Source of the DNA: an uncultured Nocardioides sp.
GTDB lineage: Bacteria > Actinomycetota > Actinomycetes > Propionibacteriales > Nocardioidaceae
Length of the DNA: 64,000 nucleotides
Reading direction: 5' to 3'
Assembly: GCF_947488025.1 (NCBI RefSeq)
Contig: NZ_CANKYS010000003.1
Location: forward strand, 124,001 to 188,000
Part shown: piece by piece, positions 44,775-52,164 of the stretch
How the letters are laid out: each line of letters starts with the position of its first letter
How positions within the stretch are numbered: the stretch's first letter is position 1
Notes under the pieces: model-generated
Seen by the model: only the letters and a program-made list of their open reading frames with translations
What the model was told of the DNA's origin: nothing
The model's database searches: none
Position numbers and translations under genes: made by a program

Positions 44775-47700
44775 TCACTCCTTGGTCGGGACGGTCGAGG
44801 CGGCGACGGGCGCCGCGGCGATCACGTCGTCGATCACGCCGCGGGCCCATTCAAGCAGGGCCACGCCCGCCACGGGGCGTACGGGGAAGCCGGTCGGCTG
44901 CGGACGCGGCACCAGGATCGTGCTCGTCGGTGCCTTGACGACGCTCTTGGGGTGCAGCCGCTGGAGGCGTACGACGCGCGACTCGGGCAGGTCGACCGGG
45001 GCGAACCGGACGTACTTGCCGGCCAGCGTCACCTCCTTCACGCCGACCTGGCGGCACCGCGCGCGGAAGCGGGCGACGACGAGCAGCGACTCCACGACCT
45101 CGGGAGGGTTGCCGTAGCGGTCGAGCAGCTCGGCGCGGACCTCGTCGACGTCGGCGTCGGTGCGCACCTCGGCCAGCCGCTTGTAGATCTCGAGCCGCAG
45201 CCGCTCGCTGGGGATGTAGTCGTGGGGCAGGTGGGCGTCGACCGGCAGCTCGATGCGGACCTCCTGGAGCTGGTCGTCCTCGCCGCCGCCCTTGAAGTCG
45301 GCGACCGCCTCGCCGACGAGCCGGACGTAGAGGTCGAAGCCGACGTCGGCGATGTGGCCGGACTGCTCGCCGCCGAGCAGGTTGCCCGCACCGCGGATCT
45401 CGAGGTCCTTCATCGCGATCGCCATGCCGCCGCCGAGGTCCGAGTGCTGGGCCAGCGTCGCCAGCCGCTCGTGGGCGGTCTCGGTCAGCGGCTTCTCCGC
45501 CGGGTAGAGGAAGTAGGCGTAGGCGCGCTCACGGGAGCGGCCGACGCGACCGCGCAGCTGGTGCAGCTGGGAGAGGCCGAGGGTGTCGGAGCGCTCGATG
45601 ATCATCGTGTTGGCGTTGGAGACGTCGAGGCCCGACTCGACGAGGGTCGTGCAGACGAGCACGTCGAAGCGCTTCTCCCAGAAGTCGAGCATCACCTGCT
45701 CGAGCTGGCGCTCGTTCATCTGGCCGTGGGCGGTCGCCACGCGCGCCTCGGGCACGAGCTCCTTGATCCGGGCGGCGGCCTTCTCGATCGACTGCACCCG
45801 GTTGTGGATGTAGAAGACCTGGCCCTCGCGGAGCAGCTCGCGGCGCACCGCCGCGACGACCTGACGGTCCTCGTAGGCGCCGACGTAGGTGAGGACGGGG
45901 TGCCGCTCCTCGGGCGGGGTGGTGATGGTCGACATCTCGCGGATGCCGGTCACCGCCATCTCGAGCGTGCGCGGGATCGGCGTCGCGCTCATCGACAGCA
46001 CGTCGACCGACGTGCGCATCCGCTTCATCTGCTCCTTGTGCTCGACACCGAAGCGCTGCTCCTCGTCGACGATGATCAGGCCGAGGTCCTTGACCTTGAT
46101 CTCGGGGTTGAGCAGGCGGTGGGTGCCCACGACGATGTCGATCGAGCCGTCGGCCAGGCCGGCGACGACCTCCTTGGCCTCCTTGTCGGTCTGGAAGCGC
46201 GAGAGGCCCTTGATGACGACCGGGAAGCCGCTCATCCGCTCCGAGAACGTCGACAGGTGCTGGGTGACGAGCAGGGTGGTCGGCACCAGCACGGCCACCT
46301 GCTTGCCGTCCTGCACGGCCTTGAACGCGGCGCGGACCGCGATCTCGGTCTTGCCGTAGCCGACGTCACCGCACACGAGCCGGTCCATCGGGACGACCTG
46401 GCGCATGTCGGCCTTGACCTCGTCCACCGTCGTCAGCTGGTCGACGGTCTCGGTGAAGGGGAACGCGTCCTCGAGCTCGCGCTGCCAGGGGGTGTCGGGA
46501 CCGTAGGCGTGGCCCTTCGTCGCCTGCCGGGCGGCGTAGAGCTTGATCAGCTCGGCCGCGATCTCGCGGACCGCGCGGCGGGCCTTGTTCTTGCGCTTGG
46601 TCCAGTCGCCGCCGCCGAGGCGGTCGAGGCTGGGGTTCTCCCCGCCGACGTAGCGGGTGACCTGGTCGAGGGTGTCGGCCGGGACGTAGAGCATGTCGTT
46701 GGGTCCGCCGCGCTTGCTGGGGCCGTACTCCAGCACGAGGTACTCGCGCACCGCGCCGCCGATCTCGCGCTGCTTCATCTCCACGAAGCGGCCGACGCCG
46801 TGCTGCTCGTGCACGACGTAGTCGCCGGCCGAGAGCTCCAGCGGGTCGATCTGCTTCTTGCGCCGCGCGGGCATCTTCCGCATGTCGCGGGTCGAGGCCT
46901 TCTGGCCCGACAGGTCATCGCCGGTGACGACGGCGACCTTCGCCTCGTCGTCGACGACGCCGTGCACCAGGTGGCCGCACGTCACGGTCACGACGTTGGC
47001 CCCGGCGCTCTCGCCCTCCTCGACGAGCCGGGCGGCGACGTCGTTCTCGCCCAGCAGCTCGACGAAGCGCTGGGCCGGTCCGTGGCCGGCGTGCACGACC
47101 ACGACGTCGACGCCGTCGGTGACCCAGCCGCGGATGTCGTCCACCGCCTGCTGCAGGTCGCCGCGGTAGGCCTCGGCGGGGTGCGTCGGCAACGTGCGGC
47201 TCGGCACCGCGCTGCTTTCGGTGGTCGAGTGGCCGTCGCGAGGGACGAGCGCGGTTGTATCGAGACCCGCGTCGGCAGGCACGTCGGCGGTGTCGATGCC
47301 GAAGGGGCTGACCGTCCACCACGCCAGACCGCGACCGAGCGCGTGGAGGCGGACGTCGGCGATCTCGCGGTAGGACGCGGCGCCGAGGTCGATCGGCGCG
47401 GTGCCACCGCCGGCCGCCGCGGCCCACGACGCGCCGAGGAACTCCTCGCTGGTCGCGACGAGGTCGTGCGCGCGGGTGCGGGCGCGCTCGGGGTCGAGGA
47501 CGAGGACGGTGGTGTCCGCCGGCACGAGGTCGACGAGCAGCTCCATCGAGTCGACCAGGGCGGGCGCGAGCGACTCCATGCCCTCCACGGCGATGCCGGC
47601 GGCCATCTTGTCGGTGAGCTCGAGCAGCTGCGGGTGCGCCTGGCCGAGCTCGGCGGCGCGGCGTCGTACGTCGTCGGTGAGCAGCAGCTCGCGGCACGGC

Positions 47701-48395
47701 GGCGCCCAGAGCCGCTCGACGCTCTCGAGGGTGCGCTGGTCGGCGACGGAGAAGGCGCGGATCTCCTCCACGTCGTCACCCCAGAACTCCACGCGCAGCG
47801 GGTGCTCCTCGGTCGGCGGGAAGACGTCGACGATGCCGCCGCGGACCGCGAACTCACCCCGGCGCTCGACCATGTCGACGCGGGAGTACGCCGCCTCGGC
47901 CAGCCCGCGCACGACCTCGTCGAGCGGCCGCGTGTCGCCCGGTGCCAGCTCGACCGGCTCGATGTCGGCGAGCCCGGTGACCTGGGGCTGCAGGAGGCTG
48001 CGGATCGGGGCGACGACCACCTTCAGCGGGCCGTTGGCGGCGTCGGTGCCGGGGTGGCGCAGGCGCCGCAGGACGGCGAGCCGGCGACCGACGGTGTCGC
48101 TGCGGGGGCTGAGGCGCTCGTGGGGCAGCGTCTCCCAGCTCGGGTAGTAGGCGACCGCGTCGGGGTCGACGAGGTCGGCTAGCTCCTCCACGAGGTCCTC
48201 GGCCTCGCGCGAGGTCGCGGTGACCGCGAGGACCGTGCGCCCGCGCTCGACGAGTCCGTGGACCACGAAGGGACGGACCGCGCCCGGCCCGGTCAGGTCG
48301 AGCGAGGACTGCACCGCGGCGTCGGCGAGGGCGCCGCCCAGGGTGGGGGCGGCGACGATGCGCCGAGCGACGGCGGCGAGGGGCGTGGACGGCAC
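44775..48395 (-). CDS. mfd: Transcription-repair coupling factor Mfd
   Basis: 1206 residues: UvrB-homology module, RNA polymerase-interacting domain near the middle (LSAGDYVVHEQHGVGRFVEMKQ), RecG-like translocase (Walker A GDVGYGKTE near 675, DEEQRFGVEHKEQ near 777, SMSATPIPRTL, QLHQLRGRVGRSRE) and the autoinhibitory TRCF domain. It removes stalled polymerase and recruits UvrA. GTG 48395 is preferred because GAAGGG lies 7 bases upstream; ATG 48434 in the same frame lacks a ribosome site. The gene may be first of mfd-SurA-like-mazG. Confidence 0.95.
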   Translation of the reverse strand: MPSTPLAAVARRIVAAPTLGGALADAAVQSSLDLTGPGAVRPFVVHGLVERGRTVLAVTATSREAEDLVEELADLVDPDAVAYYPSWETLPHERLSPRSDTVGRRLAVLRRLRHPGTDAANGPLKVVVAPIRSLLQPQVTGLADIEPVELAPGDTRPLDEVVRGLAEAAYSRVDMVERRGEFAVRGGIVDVFPPTEEHPLRVEFWGDDVEEIRAFSVADQRTLESVERLWAPPCRELLLTDDVRRRAAELGQAHPQLLELTDKMAAGIAVEGMESLAPALVDSMELLVDLVPADTTVLVLDPERARTRAHDLVATSEEFLGASWAAAAGGGTAPIDLGAASYREIADVRLHALGRGLAWWTVSPFGIDTADVPADAGLDTTALVPRDGHSTTESSAVPSRTLPTHPAEAYRGDLQQAVDDIRGWVTDGVDVVVVHAGHGPAQRFVELLGENDVAARLVEEGESAGANVVTVTCGHLVHGVVDDEAKVAVVTGDDLSGQKASTRDMRKMPARRKKQIDPLELSAGDYVVHEQHGVGRFVEMKQREIGGAVREYLVLEYGPSKRGGPNDMLYVPADTLDQVTRYVGGENPSLDRLGGGDWTKRKNKARRAVREIAAELIKLYAARQATKGHAYGPDTPWQRELEDAFPFTETVDQLTTVDEVKADMRQVVPMDRLVCGDVGYGKTEIAVRAAFKAVQDGKQVAVLVPTTLLVTQHLSTFSERMSGFPVVIKGLSRFQTDKEAKEVVAGLADGSIDIVVGTHRLLNPEIKVKDLGLIIVDEEQRFGVEHKEQMKRMRTSVDVLSMSATPIPRTLEMAVTGIREMSTITTPPEERHPVLTYVGAYEDRQVVAAVRRELLREGQVFYIHNRVQSIEKAAARIKELVPEARVATAHGQMNERQLEQVMLDFWEKRFDVLVCTTLVESGLDVSNANTMIIERSDTLGLSQLHQLRGRVGRSRERAYAYFLYPAEKPLTETAHERLATLAQHSDLGGGMAIAMKDLEIRGAGNLLGGEQSGHIADVGFDLYVRLVGEAVADFKGGGEDDQLQEVRIELPVDAHLPHDYIPSERLRLEIYKRLAEVRTDADVDEVRAELLDRYGNPPEVVESLLVVARFRARCRQVGVKEVTLAGKYVRFAPVDLPESRVVRLQRLHPKSVVKAPTSTILVPRPQPTGFPVRPVAGVALLEWARGVIDDVIAAAPVAASTVPTKE

Positions 48396-48538
48396 CGGGG
48401 ATCCCTTCGAGAGCACGCGGAAGAGCCCCCACATCAGGCGGGGGTGGGGGAGGATGAAAGTCTACGGGGGCTGCCCGGACGGGGTTCGTGGGGACAGGGG
48501 GTTTGTCCCGTGCGCCACAGGGGTAGCAACCACCTCAA

Positions 48539-48557
48539 CGCCCGGCGTTGCCGGGCG
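48539..48557 (+). promoter_or_regulatory. 5'-leader hairpin of the Lys-rich secreted protein gene
   Basis: CGCCCGGC-GTT-GCCGGGCG is a perfect 8-base stem ending 33 bases before ATG 48591 and before the AGAGGAAC ribosome site. It may stabilise the mRNA or attenuate transcription. Confidence 0.4.
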
Positions 48558-48590
48558 GCCAGAACTTCTCCTGAGAGGAACAACGGGGAC

Positions 48591-49262
48591 ATGCGCACCA
48601 CTCGTCTCATCGCGGGCACCGTCAGTGCCGGACTGCTCGGCCTCACGCCGATCGCCATCGCCGCGCCCAGCCAGGCGGCCGACACCTGGTCGACCACCAC
48701 CACCGCCACGCCGAGCACCGACAAGGTGGAGTACGGCGACGACTTCTACGTCTCCGTCGACGTCCCGAGCTCCGACGGCTCGTCCGCCTACCGCGGCACC
48801 TCGACGCTCTACGTGATGGAGGCCGGCTCGTCCGCCTGGGTCCCGGTCGCGACCAACACCTCGGCCGGCGCCGACTTCTTCGACGTGAAGCCCCAGATGA
48901 ACTCCAGCTACAAGGTGGTCTACAGCGGTTACACCGCCGCCACCCAGTACGAGGACACCTACACGCCGAGCGAGTCCGCCCCCTTCACGATCGGCGTCGC
49001 CCGCAAGATCACCGCGCCCAGCTCGGGCTTCGTGATCAAGGGCAAGGTCACCCCCAAGTACGCCAAGAAGAAGATCGTCATCAAGGTCTCCAAGAAGGAG
49101 AAGAAGGGCTACAAGAAGTGGAAGACGATCAAGACCAACAAGAAGGGCAAGTACAAGGTGCGGCTGCCCCGCCGCGGCGGCACCTGGTACTGGACCTTCA
49201 CCACCAAGGGTGACTCCAAGTACCTCGCCAACGGCTTCGGTTGGCGCACCTGGGTCTCCTGA
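48591..49262 (+). CDS. Secreted beta-sandwich protein with Lys-rich C-terminal domain
   Basis: 223 residues. A signal peptide (LIAGTVSAGLLGLTPIAIAAPSQA) is followed by an Ig-like domain (VEYGDDFYVSVDVPSSDGSSAYRG ... YKVVYSGYTAATQYEDTYTPS) and a second domain built of YAKKKIVIKVSKKEKKGYKKWKTIKTNKKGKYKVRLPRRGGTWYW, very basic. This second part resembles repeats in actinobacterial surface proteins that may bind cell-wall polymers. Function unknown. A strong terminator follows. Monocistronic. Confidence 0.65.
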   Translation: MRTTRLIAGTVSAGLLGLTPIAIAAPSQAADTWSTTTTATPSTDKVEYGDDFYVSVDVPSSDGSSAYRGTSTLYVMEAGSSAWVPVATNTSAGADFFDVKPQMNSSYKVVYSGYTAATQYEDTYTPSESAPFTIGVARKITAPSSGFVIKGKVTPKYAKKKIVIKVSKKEKKGYKKWKTIKTNKKGKYKVRLPRRGGTWYWTFTTKGDSKYLANGFGWRTWVS

Positions 49263-49280
49263 CCCACACGCACCTCACGC

Positions 49281-49313
49281 ACGGCCCGGCAGAGCATCGC
49301 TCTGCCGGGCCGT
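49281..49313. terminator. Perfect 14-base hairpin after the Lys-rich protein gene
   Basis: ACGGCCCGGCAGAG and CTCTGCCGGGCCGT pair fully around a 5-base loop, between the plus-strand stop at 49262 and the convergent VOC gene stop at 49320. Confidence 0.85.
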
Positions 49314-49319
49314 CGTACG

Positions 49320-49712
49320 TCAGGCGTCGACCTCCGCCTGCGAGCGGAGGATGCAGAACTGGTTGCCCTCCGGGTCGGCGAAGACGACCCACCCGGTGCC
49401 GGGCCCGTACTGGCCGCGCTGGTCGCCGACCTCGGTGGCGCCGAGCCCGCGGACCCGCTCGACCTCGTCGTCGCGGGTGCCCTCGCGCGGGCGCAGGTCG
49501 AAGTGGATGCGCTTGGCCGGCAGGTCCGCGTCGGGCACCTCGATGAACAGGATGCTGTGGCCGGTGTCGCGGTCGAGGATCATGCACTCCTCGTGCCCCG
49601 GCTCGTTGGGGTCGCCCTCGACGTCGACGTAGCCGAGCAGGGCCTTCCACCACTCGGAGAGCGCGTAGGCGTCGTGGCAGTCGACGGTCGTGTGCGAGAC
49701 GAAGGAGGTCAT
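49320..49712 (-). CDS. VOC / glyoxalase-like protein
   Basis: 130 residues: FVSHTTVDCHDAYALSEWWKALLGYVDVE, CMILDRDTGHSILFIEVPD, KRIHFDLRPREGTRDDEVERVRGLGA and WVVFADPEGNQFCILRSQ. The IHFDL-to-DPEGN layout is that of the Glyoxalase_6 branch common in actinobacteria. Substrate unknown. ATG 49712 lacks a ribosome site; GAGCGT lies 6 bases upstream. It is divergent from the guanidine exporter. Confidence 0.83.
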   Translation of the reverse strand: MTSFVSHTTVDCHDAYALSEWWKALLGYVDVEGDPNEPGHEECMILDRDTGHSILFIEVPDADLPAKRIHFDLRPREGTRDDEVERVRGLGATEVGDQRGQYGPGTGWVVFADPEGNQFCILRSQAEVDA

Positions 49713-49753
49713 GGGCCCACGCTCGCAAGGCGCGACGCCACCCGCAACCGGAT

Positions 49754-49759
49754 AGGGTC
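49754..49759 (+). promoter_or_regulatory. -10 box for the guanidine riboswitch transcript
   Basis: TAGGGT at 49754-49759 would start RNA near 49766, so that the whole riboswitch (49782-49822) is in the leader. Confidence 0.5.
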
Positions 49760-49781
49760 GGACCTGCCCCGCACCGGGGCC

Positions 49782-49822
49782 ACCTGACGAGGGAGCCGTA
49801 CCAGGACAGCGACAAGACGGCC
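49782..49822 (+). ncRNA. Guanidine-III (ykkC-III) riboswitch
   Basis: The segment follows the guanidine-III consensus as I recall it: CCTGACGAGG, then GCCGTACC, CAGGACA and GACAAGACGGC. CCTG (49783-49786) pairs with CAGG (49802-49805), and GCCGT (49795-49799) pairs with ACGGC (49817-49821) to form the pseudoknot. The class is known upstream of small multidrug-resistance-type guanidinium exporters, exactly the gene that follows. The ribosome site GAGGAG (49826-49831) starts 4 bases after the aptamer, so control is probably at translation initiation. Confidence 0.88.
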
Positions 49823-49837
49823 GTCGAGGAGATGGCC

Positions 49838-50152
49838 ATGTCGTGGATCGTGCTCGTCCTGTCGGGAGTGCTGGAGGCCGTGTGGGCCACCGCCCTCGGC
49901 CGTTCCGAAGGACTCACCCGACCCGTCCCGACCGCGACCTTCCTGGTCGCCCTGGCGCTCAGCATGGGCGGGCTCGGCTACGCCATGCGCACCCTGCCGG
50001 TCGGGACGTCGTACGCCGTCTGGGTCGGCATCGGTGCCGTGCTGACCGTGGTGGTCGCGATGGTGACCGGCACCGAGGCGTTCTCGGTCGTCAAGGCCCT
50101 GCTGCTGACCGGCCTCGTCGGCTGCATCATCGGGCTCAAGCTCGTCCACTGA
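49838..50152 (+). CDS. gdx: SMR-family guanidinium exporter (Gdx/SugE type)
   Basis: 104 residues, four helices. It begins MSWIVLVLSGVLEAVWATALGRSEG, with the conserved central glutamate E13 in the Gdx-type context; GYAMRTLPVGTSYAVWVGIGAVLTVV and the end VGCIIGLKLVH also match Gdx rather than EmrE-type drug pumps. It exports guanidinium in exchange for protons as an antiparallel dimer. ATG 49838 is chosen for 6-base spacing from GAGGAG; ATG 49832 touches it. The guanidine-III riboswitch upstream supports the function. Confidence 0.92.
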   Translation: MSWIVLVLSGVLEAVWATALGRSEGLTRPVPTATFLVALALSMGGLGYAMRTLPVGTSYAVWVGIGAVLTVVVAMVTGTEAFSVVKALLLTGLVGCIIGLKLVH

Positions 50153-50161
50153 CGAGCCGGC

Positions 50162-50932
50162 TCAGGCGGTCCCGTGGCGCCTGACGAAGTCGACGATCTG
50201 CTCGGCGAGCTCGGGACGGCACACGATGAGGTCGGGGAGCGAGGTGTCGTCCTCGTTGTAGACCAGCGGTGAGCCGTCGACGCGGCTGCAGTGCAGGCCG
50301 GCGGCGCGGGCGACCGCGACCGGGGCGGCGTTGTCCCACTGGTACTGCCCACCGGCGTGGACGTAGGCGTCGGCGAGGTCACGCACCACGCTCATCACCT
50401 TCACCCCTGCGCTGCCCATCGGCACGAGCTCGGCGTCGAGCTCGGCGGCGAGGGCCTCGACGAAGGCCGGCGGACGGCTGCGCGAGACCGCGATGCGGGG
50501 GCGCTGCGAGGTCCGCGGCGGCACCGCGCTGGGGCGTCCGGTGCTGAAGGTCTCCCCCAGGGCGGGCTGGGCGACCGCACCGGCGACGAGCTCGCCGTCC
50601 GCCCACAGGGCCACGTGCACCGCCCAGTCGTCGCGGGGCGGCTCGGAGAACTCCCGCGTGCCGTCGAGGGGGTCGATGATCCACACCCGACGGGCGGTCA
50701 GCCTCGACTTGTCGTCGGCCGCCTCCTCGGAGAGCACGGCGTCGTCGGGGCGGTGCTGGGTGAGGATCCGGTCGAGCTCGGCCTGGGCGGCGGCGTCGCC
50801 GGCGTCCTTCAGTGCCTTGCCCTCCAGGCCGTCGGCCTCCGCCCCCGCGCGTACGTCGAGGAGCACCGAGCCGGCCCGTTCGGCCGCCCAGACGGCGAAG
50901 GAGTGGTCGTCGAGCGTGGTGGGATCCATCAT
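50162..50932 (-). CDS. cysQ: 3'(2'),5'-bisphosphate nucleotidase CysQ / inositol-monophosphatase family
   Basis: 256 residues. Metal-binding motif A reads VLSEEAADD and WIIDPLDGTREFSEPPRDDWAVHVAL; motif B is GGQYQWDNAAPVAVARAAG. The GTREFSEPPRDDWAVH stretch is characteristic of actinobacterial CysQ, which clears phosphoadenosine phosphate made in sulfate assimilation. ATG 50932 follows TAGGCT (50944-50939) by 6 bases. Convergent with gdx, 9 bases apart. Confidence 0.9.
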   Translation of the reverse strand: MMDPTTLDDHSFAVWAAERAGSVLLDVRAGAEADGLEGKALKDAGDAAAQAELDRILTQHRPDDAVLSEEAADDKSRLTARRVWIIDPLDGTREFSEPPRDDWAVHVALWADGELVAGAVAQPALGETFSTGRPSAVPPRTSQRPRIAVSRSRPPAFVEALAAELDAELVPMGSAGVKVMSVVRDLADAYVHAGGQYQWDNAAPVAVARAAGLHCSRVDGSPLVYNEDDTSLPDLIVCRPELAEQIVDFVRRHGTA

Positions 50933-50941
50933 GGGCGCAGC

Positions 50942-51718
50942 CTATCGACGGCCGGCGCCCACCTCCTCGCCGCGCCGGTCGCGGCCGGGGTGCTCCCCCG
51001 GGTCGTCGCCCGGGTCCTCACCCGCCCCCCGGGGTCGTGGCACCAGGTCGGCGCCCCCCGTCGCCTCGTAGGCCTGGTGGAACAGCGCGACGGCCTTGAG
51101 CTGCGTCGAGGCGCCCAGCTTGGCGCGCAGCGCCTTGACGTGGCTGCGGACCGTGCCCTCGGCGACCCCCATCTCGACCCCGACCTCCGAGACCCGCCGC
51201 CCCGACGCCAGGAGCTCGAGCACCCGTCGTTGCTGCGGGGACAGCGAGTCGAGCTGGTCGCGCACGTGGCGGCGCCGGTCCCGGTCCAGGGCCCAGGAGG
51301 TGCGCAGGGCGAGTCGTTCCTCCGGATCCATCGACGAGACGCCGCTGATGAGGCGCTGGACCACGTCGGCGAGCTGCGAGACCGAGGTCGTCACGGTCAC
51401 CACGTCGACGGCGTCGTTGGCCAGGAGCCCTCCCCACCGGGTGGCGGCATCGGGCGAGCTGACCACGACCACGCGTACGTCGCCGGGCTGGGCGAGCGCC
51501 TCGACATGACCGACGACCGTCGAGTTGTCAACCCCGTCCACGATCGCGACGACCACCGCCGGTCGCGTCGGTGCGGACACCCCCGAGCCGTCCTCGTCGA
51601 CCACGGACTCCCACCTGCGGGTCTCGGCCGGCACCCCGGCCGAGCGCAGCGCGGCCGTGACCGCCTGGGCGACCAAGAGGTGCGGGGACAGCACCCACAC
51701 AGGACCTGCCACGCTCAT
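50942..51718 (-). CDS. LuxR-family regulator with degenerate receiver-like domain
   Basis: 258 residues. The N-terminal 130 have receiver-like alternation (VWVLSPHLLVAQAVTAALRSAG, VVVAIVDGVDNS, VRVVVVSSPDA) but the usual paired acidic residues at the start are missing (LSPH), so it may not be phosphorylated. The C-terminal helix-turn-helix is LSPQQRRVLELLASGRRVSEVGVEMGVAEGTVRSHVKALRAKL. The tail is Gly/Asp/Arg-rich. CGGAGGGAGG precedes ATG 51718. It diverges from the histidine kinase and is a good candidate regulator of the surface-polysaccharide locus. Confidence 0.78.
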   Translation of the reverse strand: MSVAGPVWVLSPHLLVAQAVTAALRSAGVPAETRRWESVVDEDGSGVSAPTRPAVVVAIVDGVDNSTVVGHVEALAQPGDVRVVVVSSPDAATRWGGLLANDAVDVVTVTTSVSQLADVVQRLISGVSSMDPEERLALRTSWALDRDRRRHVRDQLDSLSPQQRRVLELLASGRRVSEVGVEMGVAEGTVRSHVKALRAKLGASTQLKAVALFHQAYEATGGADLVPRPRGAGEDPGDDPGEHPGRDRRGEEVGAGRR

Positions 51719-52164
51719 GAGCCCTCCCTCCGCCTGTTGGCGTGAGCAAGCCTCTCCGCCACACGCCACCGCGCGTCGACCCTTTGGCGAACGTGCACCT
51801 ATTTGGGGACGCGACCCGACCTCGCCTGCCCCGGCCAGCCCCACGAGGACCCGTGCATACCCCCTTGAGGGGAAATCGCCCCGCGCTGACACCGCGCTGA
51901 AGGCGACCTGAGGGGCTCCTTGACGAAGCCTCCACGAGTCCTGCGAACGGCGGACCAGACCGCCTTTGCCCCATATGGGGTACGACCACACAATCATTGG
52001 ACCCCCCGCACCGTGAGTTGCACTCTCAGCCGAGAGCCGTGCTCACACCACGAACGGCACGACGCACCACACGCACGACGGAGAGCACGACGGGATCGGC
52101 AGCTTTGGGAGGCAGCCGACACGTCTCGACGACACGAGAGCTGCACCGCAGGGGGGACAGAGGG
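51719..52164. promoter_or_regulatory. 446-base divergent control region (LuxR regulator / histidine kinase)
   Basis: No gene is supported here. It holds a promoter for the kinase (TTGCCC 51966-51971, 17 bases, CACAAT 51989-51994). The perfect palindrome CCCCATATGGGG (51969-51980) overlaps the end of this -35 and fills the front of the spacer. There are two AT-rich TGGGG motifs (51799-51811 and 51973-51984) and a small hairpin at 52020-52042. The kinase leader would be about 165 bases. Confidence 0.5.

Noticed and set aside
44613..48182. A plus-strand frame of 1189 codons opposite mfd
   Set aside because: Repetitive Val/Ala/Leu/Asp composition with no domain, while the minus strand encodes an intact Mfd with all helicase motifs.
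49782..49822. Guanidine-II (mini-ykkC) instead of guanidine-III
   Set aside because: The tandem ACGR-loop hairpins of class II are absent, while the class III pseudoknot pairing and order of conserved blocks are present.
51997..52164. Upstream TTG start for the histidine kinase
   Set aside because: The added 56 residues are Arg/Thr-rich and membrane-free, the codon lies within 3 bases of the -10 box, and GGGGGG sits well before ATG 52165.
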